Origin: Thaumasiovibrio sp047250365
Lineage (GTDB): Bacteria; Pseudomonadota; Gammaproteobacteria; Enterobacterales; Vibrionaceae
DNA length: 64,000 nucleotides
Assembly (NCBI RefSeq): GCF_047250365.1
Contig: NZ_JBLBVL010000009.1
Span: 56,136-120,135, forward strand
Reading direction: 5' to 3'
Shown here piece by piece: positions 14,971-23,449 of this stretch. The translations under genes and the position numbers were made by a program. Numbering within the stretch: the stretch's first letter is position 1; each line of letters begins with the position of its first letter. The notes under the pieces were generated by a model that saw only the letters and a list, made by a program, of their open reading frames with translations, ran no database searches and was not told the origin of the DNA.

Positions 14971-17601
14971 TTAGCCAGTATTGCGCATGCCAGCGGCAAT
15001 ACCCGCAATTGTCACCATTAAGGCTTCTTCCATTTGTGGCGCCAACTCTTCTTGTTGACGGGAACGATAGAGAAGCTCTGCTTGTAACATATTGAGTGGC
15101 TCAACATAAATGTTTCGTAAACGGATCGCCTCTTTCCCCCATGGGTTTTCTGCCATGAGGTTATCGCTGTTTTCCACGGCCAATACGGCTTGAATATCGT
15201 TACTTAGTTGCTGACGCAAGCGCTCACCGAGTGGCCACAGCGATTGATCAACCAGGCGCTGATCGTAGTACTTGCTGATGGTTTGATTGGTTTTGGTGTA
15301 GACCATCTCCAGCATGCCCAAGCGGGTAGAGAAGAAAGGCCATTCTCGACACATCTGTTCCATGAGGGCTTGATGACCTTGTGCAACGGATGCTTGAATC
15401 GCTTCTCCGGCACCTAGCCAAGCAGGAAGAACTAAGCGGTTTTGGCTCCATGCAAAAATCCATGGAATGGCGCGTAAGCTCTCTACACCCCCGTTAGGGT
15501 TGCGTTTTGCAGGGCGTGAGCCTAAAGGTAATTTACCCAATTCCAGCTCAGGGGTGGTTGAGCGGAAGTATGGAACGAAATCAGCTTCACCACGCACGAT
15601 GTTGCGGTATGCATCGCAAGAGATTTCAGATAGTGCGTCCATTTGATCTCGCCACTCTTGCTTGGGCGCAGGAGGTGGTAGTAAGTTGGCCTCCAAGATT
15701 GCACTGGCATACAAGCTAAAGCTGTTAACCGCCACGTCAGGCAAGCCAAATTTAAAGCGGATCATCTCTCCTTGTTCAGTGACACGTAAGCCACCTTTTA
15801 GGCTTTGTGGTGGCTGAGATAGCAGTGCGGCATGTGCAGGAGCACCGCCGCGTCCTACCGTGCCACCACGACCGTGGAACAAGGTGAGCTCGACGCCGGC
15901 TTGTTCACAGACATTAACCAACGCTTCCATGGCAGTATATTGTGCCCAACCCGCGGCCATAACCCCGGCATCTTTGGCTGAATCTGAATAACCGATCATC
16001 ACCATCTGGTGGTTTTGAATAAAGCCACGGTACCAGTCGATGTTTAGCAGCTGGTTAATGACGGCTTCTGCGTTATTGAGATCGTCAAGTGTTTCGAATA
16101 GCGGACAAACATCCAAACGGAATGGGCAACCCGCTTCTTGTAGCAATAGGTGAACGGCAAGGACATCGGACGCAGTGCGGGCCATTGAAATGACATAGGC
16201 ACCCAGTGCTTCGCGAGGCTGTTTGGCAATGATGCGACAAGTGTCAATAACCTCTTGAACCTCTTGGCTGGGTTGCCAATCACGAGGTAGCAGTGGACGC
16301 TTAGAAGAGAGCTCTTTAACAAGGAAGGCAACTTTGTCCTGCTCATTCCATTGATCATAATCACCAAGCCCGAGATAACGCGTAAGCTCAGAGATGACAT
16401 CAGAGTGACGGGTACTTTCTTGGCGAATGTCTAAGCGTACGAGGTGAACACCAAAACATTTGACTCGACGTAGAACATCCAACAAGTGACCATCGGCGAT
16501 GATTCCCATGCCACATTCATGCAGAGATTCATAACAGGCAAAGAGCGGCTCCCAAAGCTGTGCTTCGGTAGTGATGATCTCACCCACAGGCTCAACATCA
16601 CCATTAATTCGTGCCTCCATGACATCACGAGTTAAAGTCAACTGAGCACGCAACGTCTTCACAATAGCACGGTAAGCTTCGTGCTCATCGCCAGCAAGCT
16701 GGCGAACGGTGTCGTTGCATTTTACCATTGACAGCTCGCTAACCAACTCTTGAATATCCGTAAGGAAGAGATCTGCGGCTTTCCAGCGCGATAGAAGCAT
16801 CACTTCTCGCGTCACGTCTGCGGTTACAAATGGGTTGCCATCACGATCGCCCCCCATCCATGAGGAGAAGAGTACTGGTGCGGCATCAATCGGTAACCCT
16901 TCGCCTAAATGCTGGTGTAATTTCTCATCAAATTGACGTAAGAACTCTGGCACGGCTTGCCAAGCAGAGTTTTCGATAACCGCAAAGCCCCATTTGGCCT
17001 CATCCAATGGTGTTGGACGTTGTTGGCGAATAACATCTGAATGCCACATCTGTGCAATGAGCTGCTCTAGGCGGGATTCGGTTTTTGCTCGCTCTGCTGG
17101 TGAGATTTCAGACAGTTCTAGTTTCGATAGGCACTTATTGATCTGTACCAGCTTATGGATAGTGGTACGTCTTGCTATTTCCGTTGGGTGCGCGGTGAGT
17201 ACCAGCTCAATCTTAAGGTCTCGCACAGCTTCAATGGTATCGAGTTGGCTGATGTTTTTGTCATCAAGCTTTTCGAAAAGCGTATCGATGGAGTCAGGGC
17301 TGCAGATATGCTCATCGCAATGGCGTGAGATAGTGTGGTACTGCTCTGCTATATTGGTAAGATTTAAGAATTGGCTAAATGCACGAGCGACAGGCAATAG
17401 CTCACCGTCGGATAGGTTTTGCAGCTCAGTGATCAGCAGTTGACGATCGTCCTCGCTGCCTGCTCGTGCAGACTTTGATAGTTTACGAATTGCTTCCACT
17501 TTCGCGAGAAGTTCATCACCGTGGGCTTCTTTGATCGTGTTACCTAGCAGGTGGCCAAGCATGCTGACATTGCTGCGCAATGCACTGTATTTTTCCTTCA
17601 T
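14971..17601 (-). CDS. ppc: Ppc, phosphoenolpyruvate carboxylase
   Basis: The 876-residue protein (E. coli 883) adds bicarbonate to PEP to give oxaloacetate, refilling the TCA cycle and feeding aspartate-derived synthesis. Motifs include LVLTAHPTEIARRT with the catalytic His, MGGDRDGNPFVT near 252, the mobile-loop FHGRGGTVGRGGAP near 575, and the C-terminus AAGMRNTG whose final residues sit in the allosteric aspartate site. It has its own promoter region with an inverted repeat (17625-17642). It is divergent from the arginine operon. Confidence 0.98.
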   Translation of the reverse strand: MKEKYSALRSNVSMLGHLLGNTIKEAHGDELLAKVEAIRKLSKSARAGSEDDRQLLITELQNLSDGELLPVARAFSQFLNLTNIAEQYHTISRHCDEHICSPDSIDTLFEKLDDKNISQLDTIEAVRDLKIELVLTAHPTEIARRTTIHKLVQINKCLSKLELSEISPAERAKTESRLEQLIAQMWHSDVIRQQRPTPLDEAKWGFAVIENSAWQAVPEFLRQFDEKLHQHLGEGLPIDAAPVLFSSWMGGDRDGNPFVTADVTREVMLLSRWKAADLFLTDIQELVSELSMVKCNDTVRQLAGDEHEAYRAIVKTLRAQLTLTRDVMEARINGDVEPVGEIITTEAQLWEPLFACYESLHECGMGIIADGHLLDVLRRVKCFGVHLVRLDIRQESTRHSDVISELTRYLGLGDYDQWNEQDKVAFLVKELSSKRPLLPRDWQPSQEVQEVIDTCRIIAKQPREALGAYVISMARTASDVLAVHLLLQEAGCPFRLDVCPLFETLDDLNNAEAVINQLLNIDWYRGFIQNHQMVMIGYSDSAKDAGVMAAGWAQYTAMEALVNVCEQAGVELTLFHGRGGTVGRGGAPAHAALLSQPPQSLKGGLRVTEQGEMIRFKFGLPDVAVNSFSLYASAILEANLLPPPAPKQEWRDQMDALSEISCDAYRNIVRGEADFVPYFRSTTPELELGKLPLGSRPAKRNPNGGVESLRAIPWIFAWSQNRLVLPAWLGAGEAIQASVAQGHQALMEQMCREWPFFSTRLGMLEMVYTKTNQTISKYYDQRLVDQSLWPLGERLRQQLSNDIQAVLAVENSDNLMAENPWGKEAIRLRNIYVEPLNMLQAELLYRSRQQEELAPQMEEALMVTIAGIAAGMRNTG

Positions 17602-17624
17602 AATGCATCCATCTCGTAATTTTG

Positions 17625-17642
17625 TTACAAATTAAATTGTAA
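17625..17642. repeat. Inverted repeat TTACAA-N6-TTGTAA before ppc
   Basis: A perfect 6+6 palindrome with a 6-base AT spacer lies 24-41 bases upstream of the ppc start codon. It could be an operator for an unidentified regulator overlapping the promoter or leader, or chance in AT-rich DNA. Confidence 0.45.
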
Positions 17643-17930
17643 AATCCTGTACGTAATCTAGCCATGAACCGGTAGTCAGGTCAAATGGAGTTGAATATGT
17701 CTGTAAAAAAACCACACATCATTGACCTCTATCATTCAATTGTTCTGTAAAACGGCTATTTTTTAGTCGATTAAACGCCAGTTATGCACCCGATCCTGTG
17801 CCCGAAAGCGAAGCGCTGGCATCTTAACGTCCTGCTCGTTGTTATTGTCGCAGAAGCGATTTGTTTGCAGAGTCGATAACGTTTTAACCATCCTAATTAT
17901 CAATATGACTGAATAAATATAGCCCATTTG
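17643..17930. other. ppc-argC divergent spacer, no argE
   Basis: The whole spacer between ppc and argC is 562 bases. This part has no open frame with family features. In Vibrio cholerae and many relatives argE sits here, divergent from argC; no argE or remnant was recognised. A half-matching ARG-like element (TGAATAAATAT, 17910-17920) is present. Confidence 0.6.
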
Positions 17931-17959
17931 TTGACACTTTATGCACGCTAAGGTAAAAA
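17931..17959 (+). promoter_or_regulatory. Promoter of the argCBGH operon
   Basis: TTGACA (17931-17936), 17 bases, then TAAAAA (17954-17959). The -35 is perfect and the -10 matches four of six. The -10 lies inside the first ARG box, which explains repression. Confidence 0.65.
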
Positions 17960-17992
17960 TAACAATTCACGGCAAGTGAATAACTATTGACT
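17954..17992. promoter_or_regulatory. Tandem ARG boxes (ArgR operator) for argCBGH
   Basis: Two 18-bp boxes are separated by exactly 3 bases, the spacing recognised by the ArgR hexamer. The core of the second is TGAATAACTATTGA (one mismatch to TGAAT-W4-ATTCA). The first ends in a perfect ATTCA half. Together they cover the promoter -10 and start region. Confidence 0.8.
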
Positions 17993-18163
17993 TGAGCGTG
18001 AGGTGGTACATTTGATACCTCTCTTGGATGATTTTCTGGATAATTATAGCGCTAGCTGATTGATGTGTGGTATTGGTCTTCGCTTTGGGTTTGGTTATTC
18101 GCACTGTTTTCATGATTCTTTGTCGCTTTTAAAAAATAGTAATTGAAAAGGCTTTAAATATTT

Positions 18164-19195
18164 ATGCACATGACATCTCGAGTTTCCTCTCCGTTGCAAA
18201 CCATTATTGTCGGGGGGAGCGGATACACTGGGGCTGAACTAGCGGTGATGGTCGAACGCCATCCAGGGCTCATGTTGAGCGGGGTGTACGTCTCAGCCAA
18301 TAGCGCTGACGCCGGAAAATCATTGGCGGATTTACACGGTCAACTGCGCGGCATCGTTGAACGTCCGGTCATGCCGTTAACGGACGTGGCAGCCAGTGCT
18401 CAAGGTGTCGATGTGGTATTTCTGGCAACAGCACATGAAGTCAGCCATGCATTAGCGCCGCAATACTTGGCCGAGGGTTGTACGGTGTTTGATCTTTCAG
18501 GTGCGTACCGCGTGCCAGAGCAGAGTTTTTTTACTGATTATTACGGCTTTGAGCATCAATATGCAGATTGGTTAGAAAAAGCGGTATATGGATTAGCCGA
18601 ATGGCATGCGAGAGAAATTGAAAACGCTCAACTAGTGGCAGTGCCAGGGTGTTATCCGACCGCATCGCAACTGGCGTTGCGTCCTTTGATAAGTGGCGGG
18701 TTAATCGATGCTGAGCAGTGGCCCGTGATTAATGCTGTGAGTGGTGTTTCAGGCGCAGGACGAAAAGCTTCAATGACCAACAGCTTTTGTGAAGTAAGCT
18801 TGCATGCCTACGGGGTGTTTAGTCATCGCCACCAACCAGAAATCAGTCACCACTTGTCTCAGTCGGTGATATTTACGCCACATTTAGGCAATTTTAAGCG
18901 TGGAATATTGGCCACGATTACAGCGAAGCTGGCAGCGGATGTAACAGCAAAAGAGATCGAACAAGCAATGCAGGCGGCCTATGCCGATAAACCCTTTGTA
19001 CGTTTACTCCCTGCCACGATGGCGCGCATTCAGGACGTAGAAAGAACCCCGTTCTGTGATATTGGCTGGTCAGTTTCTGGACAGCACATTATTTTGACGT
19101 CAGCCATCGATAATCTATTGAAAGGAGCATCAAGTCAGGCGATGCAGTGCTTAAATTTGCGGTTTGGCTTTGCTGAAGAGACAGCACTAATTTAG
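18164..19195 (+). CDS. argC: ArgC, N-acetyl-gamma-glutamyl-phosphate reductase
   Basis: The 343-residue protein catalyses the third step of arginine synthesis, reducing N-acetylglutamyl phosphate with NADPH. It has the Rossmann motif IIVGGSGYTGAEL near the start and the catalytic Cys in VAVPGCYPTASQLAL at about 163. HRHQPEI and NLLKGASSQAMQCLN are conserved late motifs. The start could be the ATG at 18164 or the one two codons later; an AAGG sits about 10 bases upstream of the first. It heads an ArgR-controlled operon. Confidence 0.95.
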   Translation: MHMTSRVSSPLQTIIVGGSGYTGAELAVMVERHPGLMLSGVYVSANSADAGKSLADLHGQLRGIVERPVMPLTDVAASAQGVDVVFLATAHEVSHALAPQYLAEGCTVFDLSGAYRVPEQSFFTDYYGFEHQYADWLEKAVYGLAEWHAREIENAQLVAVPGCYPTASQLALRPLISGGLIDAEQWPVINAVSGVSGAGRKASMTNSFCEVSLHAYGVFSHRHQPEISHHLSQSVIFTPHLGNFKRGILATITAKLAADVTAKEIEQAMQAAYADKPFVRLLPATMARIQDVERTPFCDIGWSVSGQHIILTSAIDNLLKGASSQAMQCLNLRFGFAEETALI

Positions 19196-19205
19196 GAGTT
19201 GTAGG

Positions 19206-19991
19206 ATGGAATCGTCACCTTTAGTGATTAAATTGGGTGGAGCAGTATTGTCCGACTCTGAGACATTACAACGCTTGTTTGATGCCATTGCCGCGTATCA
19301 AGTTGCATCGGGTCGCCCGTTAGTACTTCTTCATGGCGGCGGGTACTTAGTTGATGAACTCATGGAAAAATTGCAACTTCCTACGGTTAAGAAGCAAGGT
19401 TTGCGAGTGACGCCATTTGATCAAATTGGCTATATCGCTGGGGCATTGGCTGGAACGGCCAATAAGCTCTTGCTTGGCCAAGCCGTTCGCTCGAAGGTGG
19501 CGGCGATTGGCCTGAGTTTGGCCGATGGTGGCCTATGCCAAGTTAGCCCCCTTGATGAAACGCTAGGCGCAGTGGGCCAAGCTGCGCCAGGTAACGGGGC
19601 ATTGTTGCAGTGCTTGCTTGTAGAAGGTTACCTACCCATTATCAGCTCGATTGGGTTGGATAATGCTGGGCAGTTAATGAATGTAAATGCGGATCAGGCG
19701 GCGGTAGCTGTTGCGGCGACGTTGAATGCCGATCTTGTTTTGCTCTCCGATGTTAAAGGCGTGCTGGATGGTAACGGCGAGTTAATTGATGCTTTGACGG
19801 AGCCACAAGCGAATGCACTGATTGAAGGTGGGGTGATTCGTGACGGGATGATCGTTAAGGTGCAGGCTGCATTTGAGGCAGCGAAAACATTAGGTAAATC
19901 GGTAGAGGTCGCGACTTGGCATAGTCCAGACAAATTGGCGGCCTTGTTTAATGGTGAGCGGATTGGAACCCAGTTTGCGATTAATAAATAA
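19206..19991 (+). CDS. argB: ArgB, N-acetylglutamate kinase
   Basis: The 261-residue amino-acid kinase starts behind GGAG. Visible features are VIKLGGAVL at the N-terminus, LVLLHGGGYLVDELM (substrate and phosphate loop), NVNADQAAVAVAATL and LSDVKGVLDGNG. It phosphorylates N-acetylglutamate. The sequence is short, like the enterobacterial arginine-insensitive form, without the N-terminal extension of feedback-inhibited hexameric kinases. It sits 10 bases after argC. Confidence 0.95.
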   Translation: MESSPLVIKLGGAVLSDSETLQRLFDAIAAYQVASGRPLVLLHGGGYLVDELMEKLQLPTVKKQGLRVTPFDQIGYIAGALAGTANKLLLGQAVRSKVAAIGLSLADGGLCQVSPLDETLGAVGQAAPGNGALLQCLLVEGYLPIISSIGLDNAGQLMNVNADQAAVAVAATLNADLVLLSDVKGVLDGNGELIDALTEPQANALIEGGVIRDGMIVKVQAAFEAAKTLGKSVEVATWHSPDKLAALFNGERIGTQFAINK

Positions 19992-20055
19992 TGAATTGAG
20001 ATAGTGTCGGCACGGAATGACCGCCGCACGGCATCGTGATAGTAAGGAGAGAGAG

Positions 20056-21261
20056 ATGAGCAGCATTAAGAAAGTGGTATTGGCCTATTCTGGCGGTCTG
20101 GATACGTCGGCAATTATTCCTTGGTTGAAAGAGAACTATGACTGTGAAGTCGTCGCATTTGTGGCTGATGTCGGTCAGGGTGAAGCAGAGCTAGAAGGCA
20201 TTGAAGAGAAGGCGATCGCATCGGGTGCATCGTCTTGCTATATCGCGGACTTAAAAGAAGCGTTGGTGGCTGACTATATTTACCCAACATTGAAAACAGG
20301 CGCAGTTTATGAGGGTAAATATCTTTTAGGTACATCGATGGCGCGTCCAATTATTGCTAAAGCGCAAGTCGAGTGTGCATTAGAGGTCGGGGCAGATGCG
20401 TTGTGCCATGGTTGTACCGGTAAAGGGAATGACCAAGTCCGCTTTGAAAGCTGCTTTGCCGCCCTCGCACCACAATTGAAAGTGATTGCTCCGTGGCGTG
20501 AGTGGGAGATGCGTAGCCGTGAAGATCTGCTGAACTACCTGGCTGAGCGTCAAATTCCTTGTAGTGCGTCATTGGAAAAAATCTATTCGCGCGATGCGAA
20601 TGCTTGGCATATTTCAACAGAAGGCGGGGTATTGGAAGAGACATGGAATCAGCCAAATGACTTGTGCTGGGCATGGACAAAAGATCCCGAGCAGGCACCT
20701 GATCAAGCGGAACTGGTAACGGTTAAAGTTGAAAAAGGCCAAATTGTCGCTGTTGATGGTGAAGAAATGTCGCCCTATAACGCTTTGGTATACTTGAATG
20801 CTAAAGGGGTTGAGCATGGCGTAGGACGCATCGATATTGTTGAAAATCGTATGGTTGGCATGAAGTCGCGTGGTTGTTATGAAACTCCGGGTGGCACGAT
20901 TATGATGGAAGCTCTGCGCGCCGTAGAGCAATTGGTGCTGGATAAAGAGTGTTTTGACTTCCGCCAAACCGTGGGCCTTAAGTTTTCTCACTTGGTTTAC
21001 GACGGTCGCTGGTTTACCCCACTGTGTAATTCATTATTGGCAGCAGCAGATGCCATTGCACAAGATGTCAATGGTGAAGTTGTGCTAAAACTGTACAAAG
21101 GTCAAGTGACAGCCGTTCAAAAGCGTTCGGAAAATAGCTTATATTCAGAAGAGTTTGCCACCTTTGGTGAAGATGAAGTTTATGATCAGAGCCATGCAGA
21201 AGGCTTTATTCGTCTCTACTCTTTGTCTAGCCGTATCCGTGCATTCAATCAGCAAAAGTAA
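20056..21261 (+). CDS. argG: ArgG, argininosuccinate synthase
   Basis: The 401-residue protein starts at the ATG at 20056, behind AAGGAGAGAG; an upstream in-frame ATG at 20017 adds unconserved residues. The ATP pyrophosphatase loop is AYSGGLDTSAIIPWL. Later come GCTGKGNDQVRFE, YSRDANAWHISTEGGVLE and FTPLCNSLLAAADAI. It joins citrulline and aspartate with ATP. argF, the citrulline-forming gene, is not in this operon or window. Confidence 0.97.
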   Translation: MSSIKKVVLAYSGGLDTSAIIPWLKENYDCEVVAFVADVGQGEAELEGIEEKAIASGASSCYIADLKEALVADYIYPTLKTGAVYEGKYLLGTSMARPIIAKAQVECALEVGADALCHGCTGKGNDQVRFESCFAALAPQLKVIAPWREWEMRSREDLLNYLAERQIPCSASLEKIYSRDANAWHISTEGGVLEETWNQPNDLCWAWTKDPEQAPDQAELVTVKVEKGQIVAVDGEEMSPYNALVYLNAKGVEHGVGRIDIVENRMVGMKSRGCYETPGGTIMMEALRAVEQLVLDKECFDFRQTVGLKFSHLVYDGRWFTPLCNSLLAAADAIAQDVNGEVVLKLYKGQVTAVQKRSENSLYSEEFATFGEDEVYDQSHAEGFIRLYSLSSRIRAFNQQK

Positions 21262-21273
21262 GCAAGCGAGAAA

Positions 21274-21297
21274 GAGAGGTTAGCAGGCTGACCTCTC
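21274..21297 (+). other. Intercistronic hairpin between argG and argH
   Basis: GAGAGGT (21274-21280) and ACCTCTC (21291-21297) pair, with inner TAG/CTG extension including a G-U pair and a CAGG loop. There is no T-tract, so it is more likely an mRNA stability or processing element than a terminator. Confidence 0.55.
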
Positions 21298-21335
21298 GAT
21301 AGAAGTAAGACGTCAAATTTTCAGGAGAGAGACTT

Positions 21336-23210
21336 ATGGCATTATGGGGTGGACGTTTCAGTCAGGCGGCAGATACGCGGTTTAAGCAATTTAATGACTC
21401 ACTGCGTTTTGATTACCGCTTGGCTGAACAGGATATTGTTGGCTCCATCGCCTGGTCAAAAGCGTTGCGTTCTGTGGATGTGCTGAGTGACGATGAGCAG
21501 CAGGCACTAGAGTTGGCGCTGAATGAACTGAAATTGGCAGTGATGGAAGATCCAGAGCAAATTTTGCGTTCAGACGCTGAGGATATCCACAGTTGGGTAG
21601 AGCAGCAGCTCATTGCTAAAGTGGGTGATTTGGGTAAGAAACTTCATACTGGGCGCTCTCGAAATGATCAGGTCGCAACAGACCTTAAGCTATGGTGTCG
21701 CCAGCAAGGGCAGCAGTTATTGCTGACGTTAGACCGATTGCAAAATACGTTAGTGGAAGTCGCGCGTGATCATCAAGCGACGGTATTACCTGGTTATACT
21801 CACTTGCAACGGGCGCAACCTGTCACATTTGCGCATTGGTGCTTAGCGTATGTTGAAATGTTTGAGCGTGACTATTCTCGTCTCTCTGATGCGATGCAAC
21901 GTTTTGATACCTGCCCATTAGGCAGCGGTGCGTTGGCGGGAACGGCTTATCCAATTGATCGCGAAGCACTTGCGCATCAACTCGGTTTTCAGTCGGCAAC
22001 CCGGAATAGCTTAGACTCTGTTTCTGACCGCGATCATGTGATGGAGCTGATGTCGATTGCGTCAATCTCTATGCTTCATCTCTCACGCATGGCGGAAGAT
22101 TTGATTTTTTATAACTCGGGTGAGTCGAATTTCATTGAGCTGGCGGATACTGTGACATCTGGTTCATCGTTGATGCCACAAAAGAAAAATCCAGACGCGT
22201 TAGAGTTAATCCGTGGCAAAGTGGGGCGGGTATATGGCGCCATGTCTGCAATGATGATGACGGTTAAAGCCTTACCATTGGCATATAACAAGGACATGCA
22301 GGAAGATAAAGAAGGCCTGTTTGATGCCCTAGATTCTTGGGCTGACTGCATGGAGATGGCAGCGCTGTGCTTTGAGGGGATCAAGGTTAACCATGAGCGA
22401 ACACTTGAAGCTGCAATGCAAGGCTACTCAAATGCGACAGAACTAGCTGATTATCTCGTTGCGAAAGGGATTCCGTTTAGAGAGGCACACCATATTGTCG
22501 GGATAGCGGTGGTCGCTGCCATCAGTAAAGGCTGCGCACTGGAAGAGCTCAGTTTGGTTGAAATGCAGAGCTTCTCGACGGTCATTGAAGAGGATGTTTA
22601 CCCCATATTGACCATTGATTCCTGCCTTGAGAAACGTTGCGCTCTGGGTGGTGTGGCGCCGAATCAAGTTGATTTTGCGCTCGAGCAAGCCGAAAAGCGC
22701 CTTGAAAAACGTTACTCTCCAGCCGTTAAAGTTCGCGGTGCGCGCTTGACCGATTTGGATGCGATTGAAGGGATGGTGGTGTACTGGTCAGGGTTGGGAG
22801 AAAACTTGCCACGTAAGCGTAACGAGTTGGTTCGCGATATTGGCTCTTTTGCTGTAACAGAACATCAAGGGATGGTGACAGGTTGTGCGTCTTTGTATGT
22901 CTACGATTCCGGGCTAGCTGAAATTCGCTCACTGGGTATTGAAGCGGGCTGGCAAGGTCAGGGTCAAGGTCGTGCTGTGGTTGAGCACTTGATTGAGAAA
23001 GCACGCCAGATGGCGATAAAGAAAGTGTTTGTGCTGACTCGTGTGCCTGAGTTCTTTATGAAACAGAACTTTGTTCCGACATCGAAGACATTGTTACCAG
23101 AAAAAGTAATGAAAGATTGTGAGCGCTGCCCGCGTCAACATGCGTGTGATGAAGTGGCATTAGAGGTAAGTCTAGAAGAGCAGCTCATTGCCCGCATTAA
23201 AGTGGCTTAG
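21336..23210 (+). CDS. argH: ArgH fused to GNAT N-acetyltransferase: argininosuccinate lyase / N-acetylglutamate synthase
   Basis: The protein has 624 residues, about 160 longer than a normal lyase. Residues 1 to about 460 are argininosuccinate lyase, with LHTGRSRNDQVATDLKLW, LPGYTHLQRAQP and the signature GSSLMPQKKNPD. From about 466 a GNAT acetyltransferase follows (KVRGARLTDLDAIEGMV), with the acetyl-CoA loop QGQGQG near 540. Such fusions are described in Moritella and vibrios as ArgH(A), where the tail supplies N-acetylglutamate synthase activity. It thus carries the first and last enzymes of the pathway. Start behind AGGAGAGAG. A terminator follows. Confidence 0.93.
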   Translation: MALWGGRFSQAADTRFKQFNDSLRFDYRLAEQDIVGSIAWSKALRSVDVLSDDEQQALELALNELKLAVMEDPEQILRSDAEDIHSWVEQQLIAKVGDLGKKLHTGRSRNDQVATDLKLWCRQQGQQLLLTLDRLQNTLVEVARDHQATVLPGYTHLQRAQPVTFAHWCLAYVEMFERDYSRLSDAMQRFDTCPLGSGALAGTAYPIDREALAHQLGFQSATRNSLDSVSDRDHVMELMSIASISMLHLSRMAEDLIFYNSGESNFIELADTVTSGSSLMPQKKNPDALELIRGKVGRVYGAMSAMMMTVKALPLAYNKDMQEDKEGLFDALDSWADCMEMAALCFEGIKVNHERTLEAAMQGYSNATELADYLVAKGIPFREAHHIVGIAVVAAISKGCALEELSLVEMQSFSTVIEEDVYPILTIDSCLEKRCALGGVAPNQVDFALEQAEKRLEKRYSPAVKVRGARLTDLDAIEGMVVYWSGLGENLPRKRNELVRDIGSFAVTEHQGMVTGCASLYVYDSGLAEIRSLGIEAGWQGQGQGRAVVEHLIEKARQMAIKKVFVLTRVPEFFMKQNFVPTSKTLLPEKVMKDCERCPRQHACDEVALEVSLEEQLIARIKVA

Positions 23211-23257
23211 GTAGTTAGTCACCGTAAGCGGTAATGAATGGACAATGTGAAAAGTCA

Positions 23258-23285
23258 AAGCCAGTGATTGTTCACTGGCTTTTTT
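23258..23285 (+). terminator. Terminator of the arginine operon
   Basis: AAGCCAGTGA and TCACTGGCTT pair around TTGT and are followed by a T-run. Confidence 0.93.
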
Positions 23286-23333
23286 GTGCTCGGAAACGGC
23301 TTTTCTTAAGCGCGTTTTTATTGGCGATTTTTC

Positions 23334-23359
23334 ACGGCAAAAAGCCGATATTTTGCCGT
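23334..23359. other. Hairpin downstream of the flavoprotein reductase gene
   Basis: ACGGCAAAA and TTTTGCCGT are perfect 9-bp inverted repeats around AGCCGATA; an alternative CGGC/GCCG fold overlaps. It lies between convergent genes and may end the minus-strand transcript, though no strong T-tract follows in that direction. Confidence 0.5.
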
Positions 23360-23449
23360 TGTACAGTTAAAAAAGCGTTTGGATCATGGTAACCCTAAAG
23401 CCTTCTCGCCGTGAGCTTGGTGTGATGCATAACGCGAAAAGGTGACGGG

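Noticed and set aside
18063..18074. MCGI start resembling class II glutamine amidotransferases
   Set aside because: The frame is only 27 codons and the following residues do not match the family. The four-residue match is chance.
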